Assembly (NCBI RefSeq): GCF_001625215.2
Contig: NC_030384.2
Location: 40,024,390 to 40,088,389, forward strand
Source: Daucus carota subsp. sativus
Taxonomy: Eukaryota; Streptophyta; Magnoliopsida; Apiales; Apiaceae
Length of the DNA stretch: 64,000 nucleotides
Direction of reading: 5' to 3'
Below, one piece after another: positions 58,765-64,000 of the stretch; position 1 is the first letter of the stretch; every line of letters starts with the position of its first letter. The notes under the pieces were generated by a model, which saw only the letters and a program-made list of their open reading frames with translations, was not told the DNA's origin and made no database searches. Made by a program: the position numbers and the translations under genes.

Positions 58765-61700
58765 TGTAGAATCATTCTTCTTCTCAACCACTATGAATCC
58801 GTAACAAATGTCACATTATCAGTTATATATCTGTAATATTTAAAATATAACCAATACGATTGAAACAATATGCGTTACAAGTTCAACAAATTTTACATAA
58901 TATCTTACATCTTACATGTTCAATTTAATCAATCTTATTGGAGATACTCTTGTACAAATTTGTTAAGCGACTCATTCACTTATACAAATTTGTTAAGTAA
59001 ATTGTTTTTCTAAAATATTAAAATAATATTTTTTTCTTACTCGAAATCTCAGTTTTGATCGGGAATCACGAACCACAAACATTCATTTCAAGAAAATAAA
59101 TTTATATTATGTAGGCATGATTAATTAGGAGACTTTTAAAAAAATCAAATTCTTACAGAATTATATAGTATATTTTGACAAAGTTAAATAAAGGTATTTC
59201 ATGACCCAAAAACTATGGTCCGGCAGCTGACCATAAACTTTTGTGTTGCGTCTAAGATATAATTACTGGCGACATGTGTGACCCAATTTAATAAAACTAA
59301 CATAAATATACTGATTTTGTGACTAATTCTCAATATTTACATGAAATCTTGTACATATTGCTTCAGATCTGAGCGATTGTTAAAAGATGAGCTAACAAAG
59401 CTGCAATTATGCATGTTCAAATACAATAAATAAATCAAAGATGGCAGGCGGAGTACTCCATATTTTTGATGGGTGGCATGTTTTAGGCTTTTGTGCTCAT
59501 TCCTTCAAGTACACCTCTTGAGTCGCAACCAAATTCTGGCCCTTGTTTTCCGCTCAATTGGACCCTTCCTAGCTATTGTTGCTTGTTGTCTTCCAAAACT
59601 ACATGTGTAAGCAAATGCGAGTTGTGTAGTATGCAAGAAGCAAGCAGGGGTTCGTAGGATGTGTTCTGCTAGCATACTACGTTATAAACTCGAACATGTG
59701 ACGTATCGTAAATATAACTAATTAATTTATGTAAAACCTGATAACCGAGTGTGATAATGTTATTCCCTTGTAATAGTACTGCTACTGCATCCTATTGTGG
59801 ATTAACCCACTAGGTAAATATTACCGTTGGGAATGAAGGACAGTATTGATGAATGGCTTAAACAAAAGAAGAGAATGTCTTTATGGAATGGCAGACAATG
59901 AGTGAACATTCTCTCATGAAGTGCGTGCCTGCTTTTCCTCCTTTTAATCTACACTGCCGTCGTGCACGCAACGGTTCATACTTCCTGCTATGTTATTTTG
60001 TTAAGTGGGTGGCAAAAGTAAACAAGGAATGTGTGTTTGTGCAACTGTTACAGCTCTCATTTTCTTCATGAATCAAAGGTATAGGAACTACGAAAAGTCC
60101 ACAAGTAAATTCCAGGCATACGAGATACTGGTACTCACACGATGATAAGGCTGATTTATTGGAACATCGCACATCGATTAGTTAAAGAGTATATGAGCCT
60201 TTTATAAACACAAGCAAATAACTAATGTATATCGATTTGCTAATACTTTTGGCTGACCTGTGGTGGGTTGTTGGATCCGGTATGCATCGAGCGTAAGACA
60301 CGTTATATTTATACTGAAATTTTAGCGAAAAGACTAAGAAAATTTGTCATTATGAAGTTCAATAATTCGGACTCCTCTCGATTAATAATGCAATCTCTAT
60401 TTTTTATTGTTCATAGAACTATATTGCAATACAATTTTAGTAAAAGTGGTGATAAGTAATCTAAATTAAATAATTCTTTTAGTAGCATAACAGAGATGAC
60501 ATAGTAGAGAAAAATTTAATTGGTGTAATTATCATAAAAATAGACAGTTAACCTCACTTATTATATTATTTATACAGAACAAAATATAATATATTGTTTA
60601 AATTTTTTTGTCAACCAACTTCGAGTTCCCTACAAATTTTTATATAAATGGAATCGTGGTGTCAAAAAATAATCATGATCTCGTGACAAATAATGGTGAA
60701 ACAGTAATTTTCTAAACTATCATCAATGACACATGACAGATATGAGTGAGTAATTCTTTACTTTTGGAGGCCCGTCATTTCTCCTCATATATAAAATTTT
60801 CCACTCATTTTCCCCTTTATATATAATGATTATCAGCTCGTGATCAAAAAGAGCACCCAAAAGTAAATTCCATTTGTAATCACGGTTGAGGAGGGCTGGG
60901 CCTGGTTCTAATAATATTCGTACCACATTTTCTAAACTTATCTTCTATCTTTTAGAATCTCTATATATTTTAGGATAAGTTTTAACGAGACGAGAAATCA
61001 TTTTCTAATCAAAAAGTAGATCAATTAACGTTCATGTTCTTAGAATAACTCTCTTAGTATATATAAATATAATAAGTATTGGTATCTTAAGCACATAAAA
61101 CATACTATAAAGATTTTCAGCCCATTCTTGAAGGGCCACCCAATTCGGGAGACTCGCCTTCCTGGGCCGAAAATGAAGCCCAACAACAAACTTATTCAAA
61201 CTTTCAAGTTTCACCGTGTTCATAACAGTGATCGACAGAAAGATGATAGTATATGTAATCAGAAAAAAACAGTGCCAAAAGTTTCATCATAAAGATTGAT
61301 GGCTTGTTGCTGTATTAATTCACGAGGAACTTCACTAGCACTTGATTAGTTGTAACTGAAAACTGTTCCTGAATTTGTGATACGCAAAAGCATTTTTTGC
61401 TAAACTTTTGTGACAGGAATATGCAAGTATTTTGGGAAGCCTCGAAAATTTGGCATTGTTTTTGGACAAATATCTTACTTTCTTGATATCACGTATGTTA
61501 AGTGATCATTCCTGTTAAAAACTTAAGGTATTGGGAGGAGGGCTGATTATCCTGATTATTTATTGTTCTCCCATTTCTCTTCACTCGAGAGCTCATGAGC
61601 TCTGATACCTTGTTAAGTGATAAAATCTCTAGTATTAGGAGAAGGACTTACCAGGATCATATATTCATATAGTATTCTAATAGAACAGTAACATTAAAAA

Positions 61701-62194
61701 CCTTTTAATGAGAGGTGTAGGCAAGGTTTAATGCCTTGAATACAGAACTTGCCTTCTGGAGACTTATGATTTACGATTAAGCTAGGTCTTTACAGAAAAG
61801 CCACCTCGACAGTGAAAAATATATTTTGCCCTTTTAAGTTGGTACATACTTGATATGTTTGATTTGGTGTGAATGCATAACGATTGATCTACGTCAAAGT
61901 GTGGGCTACTATAACGAAGACAGATAGAGATTTTGTTGAGATAAGATAGGGATGAAATGGGAGTATTATAATATGGTATATAAGGAAAGTCGTGTTGAAG
62001 ATTGTATAATGACACTACAAGTATGGTGAGGTGGTTGTAATTTATGAGAACATCTTTAAGTGTCGTCTGATTGTATTATGTGTAACAGCTTAGCTTCTTA
62101 TGACCCGGAGGAGCCGACACTTGAAAACAACAAGTTGCTGCTGTAATCTTTGACACAAAAAACTGAAACTGCACACCCCACGGTCAGCTGAATT
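58765..62194. other. Intergenic region, no gene seen
   Basis: AT-rich sequence without a supported gene. The frames at 59883-60071, 60268-60459 and 60723-60926 show no family motifs or splice context. A possible TATA box (GGTATATAAGG, 61976-61986) lies about 210 bases before the start of the next gene. Confidence 0.45.
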
Positions 62195-64000
62195 ATGGAA
62201 GTTATGAACCAAGGGAAGCAAGAGCCAAGCTTAGAACCGGTGCCGGTTCTTCCAAGACTCAATCGCCTTGATCGCCTGGTACCCCTTTCTCGATTTCTCT
62301 ATTGTACAAACATGTGTGTGTAATTGTACAGACAAAAGTTATTCGATCTGTTACATTGTTTAGTCATATAAATTTGCATCACCACTTGATAATTGTTAGT
62401 TTAGCTACTCGAAGTCGTGGCACGCTGTTAGGGATCTTGATAGGACGGGTATGGGGCGGAGATTTCAATTTCCAGCCTCTCCCCGTGTTCTGACCCTCGC
62501 CAGGCCCTGCGATAACCTTTTGCACCAGGCGAATTTTATTGTGATTTATTAGCATAAAAGTATTGAAACTCTGAGAGCCAATGTTCGTTAGATCATCTCT
62601 CCGCTAGAGGTTGCTTAGGGGTTGTCAAATCTTATGTGACATGACAATCTTAGTCACCAATTTATTGAAGTTGTATAGTTGTCAAGAGGTTGCTCACTAT
62701 GATTGTCAAAATTTGTCACCTTCCCAAAATGATTAACATATACAAGTGTAAAATGTGTATATTACTAATATTTTTTTTTTTAGTTCATTAGTCATCTGCA
62801 ATTTAATTCAACGAACCATATAGGCAACATTCAAAAATTGCTAATTATTAGAGTAGAATATTAATATATGATGATTTAGCAAGACTGACAACTATTTTGA
62901 CAACCTCTTGTCGGATATGCTCTTATATATCTTTTATAATTACTAAGTTAATTGCCTGGACAACATAAAAATAGTTGATTACCCTAACTAGAGCTGTAAA
63001 CGAACCGAACTCGGACGAACTCTTACCGAACTCGAACAAAATCTTAACGAACCGAACAATGTTCGATAATTTTATCGAACAAATTTTTATGTCCGAACTC
63101 GAGTTCGGTAACGAACCGAACCGAACACGAACTGTTCACGAACATGTCGAACCGAACCGAACACGAACCGAACACGAACAGTTCGCGAACAATAGATATT
63201 TTAAAATAATATTCAGGCTATTTTCAAATTAATTTAATAAAAAAATTACCTCAAATATTTTATTTATATATTTTCAACATATACAATATCAATTTTAAAT
63301 TAATGTACAATTATAAAATAATATTATTACCTAAATTATGAATATTATATATTATATTTACATATAATATTATAAATATTTTTATATATTGTCGAACGAA
63401 CACGAGCATAACGAACCGAACACGAACACGAGCTTAACGAACCGAACACGAACCGAGCACCCTAAAAGTTCGGTTCGGTTCGTTAAGCTTATCGGACGGA
63501 AAATGTTGTTCGAACTCGTGTTCGGTAAGCTTATCGGACGAGCTTACCGAACTCGAACACGAACCGAACCGAGCGAGCTTACCGAACAGTTCGGTTCGTT
63601 TACAGCTCTAACCCTAACAGAAAACTTGTTTGAAGTTGAGTCACGTTTTATTATGCAGCTACAACTTCTGGAAGAGAAGCACGGCCTGTCAGGAACACAT
63701 GTCACTGGTTCTGTTATCAGCGAAACAGAAAAATTAGAAGAAGATAGCCACAGAAAACCTCTATCCTCTGCTCTTGAGGAAGTTCGTCAAAAAGGCACGC
63801 TTATGGATCGTCTTGCGATACTCGAAAATCGAGTTTTACAGGTTCCGAAACAATCCCAAAAATATTTAAAGAGAAACATAGTATTCATAATTCATAGGTG
63901 ATTAGGAGTCCAATCTGCGTTCTTGGCTCAGCCTAAACTGTTATTTTATTTCATTAGCTGAGCTTAGCTATGGATGAGAGGAACTCGTCAAGATCAAGCT
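62195..64000 (+). CDS. Small leucine/charge-rich protein, 5' part of a gene that leaves the window
   Basis: Exon 1 is 62195-62278 (28 codons, MEVMNQGKQEPSLEP start), exon 2 is 63659-63841 (61 codons) and exon 3 begins at 63958 and is cut by the window edge. All junctions are phase 0 with GT and AG. The spliced frame reads ...RLNRLDRL then LQLLEEKHGLSG, and later GTLMDRLAILENRVLQ then LSLAMDERNSSRSS, so the leucine-repeat pattern runs across each junction, supporting the model. Two matching segments (RLDRLLQLLEEKH and LMDRLAILENRVLQL) suggest a short coiled coil. I do not recognise the family. Intron 1 (1.38 kb) is largely made of two MITEs. The long frame 63389-63901 is a mixture of the hAT repeats and exon 2 and is not itself a protein. 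Confidence 0.72.
62591..62922. mobile_element. Tourist-like MITE in intron 1, 332 bp
   Basis: Ends GATCATCTCTCCGCTAGAGG and, reversed, GAGCATATCCGACAAGAGG, with TTA on both sides (62588-62590, 62923-62925). TTA duplications and GAGCAT-type ends fit PIF/Harbinger. Confidence 0.75.
62989..63610. mobile_element. hAT-type element in intron 1, 622 bp, with 8-bp target duplication
   Basis: Perfect duplication ACCCTAAC at 62981-62988 and 63611-63618. Ends TAGAGCTGTAAACGAACCGA on both sides in inverted orientation. The subterminal zones are arrays of CGAACACGAACCGAAC-like units, inverted on the other side, around an AT-rich centre. It ends only 48 bases before exon 2. Confidence 0.92.

Noticed and set aside
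63389-63901. A 170-residue protein rich in Asn-Glu-Pro-Thr-Arg
   Set aside because: Its first part is the hAT repeat array; only 63659-63841 matches a gene exon.

Overview
This window is AT-rich nuclear DNA of a flowering plant. The evidence is spliced genes with GT-AG introns, plant-only families (auxin response factor, L-type lectin receptor kinase, plant subtilase, B3 factor, clade-VI acyl-activating enzymes) and a dense population of plant MITEs and Helitrons. The protein sequences look like those of a eudicot; I cannot name the species.

Layout. At 0.6-5.9 kb two closely similar, single-exon acyl-activating enzyme (AMP-forming CoA ligase) genes lie tail to tail. The minus-strand copy ends in the peroxisomal signal SKM. 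In the plus-strand copy the same spot reads SKV and runs on into a tail of about 56 residues, apparently through a one-base insertion before the old stop. At 10.3-11.0 kb is a short B3-domain-like gene (-). At 14.9-15.4 kb is a small secretory/membrane protein gene (+). From 22.4 to 31.7 kb is a complete 14-exon AUXIN RESPONSE FACTOR 8 orthologue (+), with a cluster of five short upstream ORFs in its leader and a miR167 target site in exon 13. From 33.2 to 37.3 kb is an L-type lectin receptor kinase of the S.5 type (-), its kinase domain split by a 2-kb intron. A small coiled-coil protein gene (+, CDS 47.9-48.3 kb, noncoding first exon near 45.6 kb) converges on an 11-exon subtilisin-like protease gene (-, 49.7-53.8 kb). 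At the right edge a gene for a small leucine/charge-rich protein (+) starts at 62.2 kb and leaves the window.

Between and inside the genes are many mobile elements whose borders can be placed to the base from target-site duplications and terminal motifs. They are three related Helitrons plus one of another family (two of the three are nested, one inserted four bases inside the other), two Mutator-like elements with 9-bp duplications, three hAT-type elements with 8-bp duplications, several Stowaway (TA) and Tourist (TTA) MITEs, a three-copy unassigned MITE family, a foldback element and a LINE 3' stub. I saw no LTR retrotransposon, tRNA, rRNA or CRISPR array.

The genes do not form an operon or an obvious pathway; they are independently transcribed plant genes. 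The most informative features are the decay of the peroxisomal signal in one ligase copy, the nested Helitrons, the regulatory layers on ARF8 (uORFs and miR167) and the transposons sitting inside introns.
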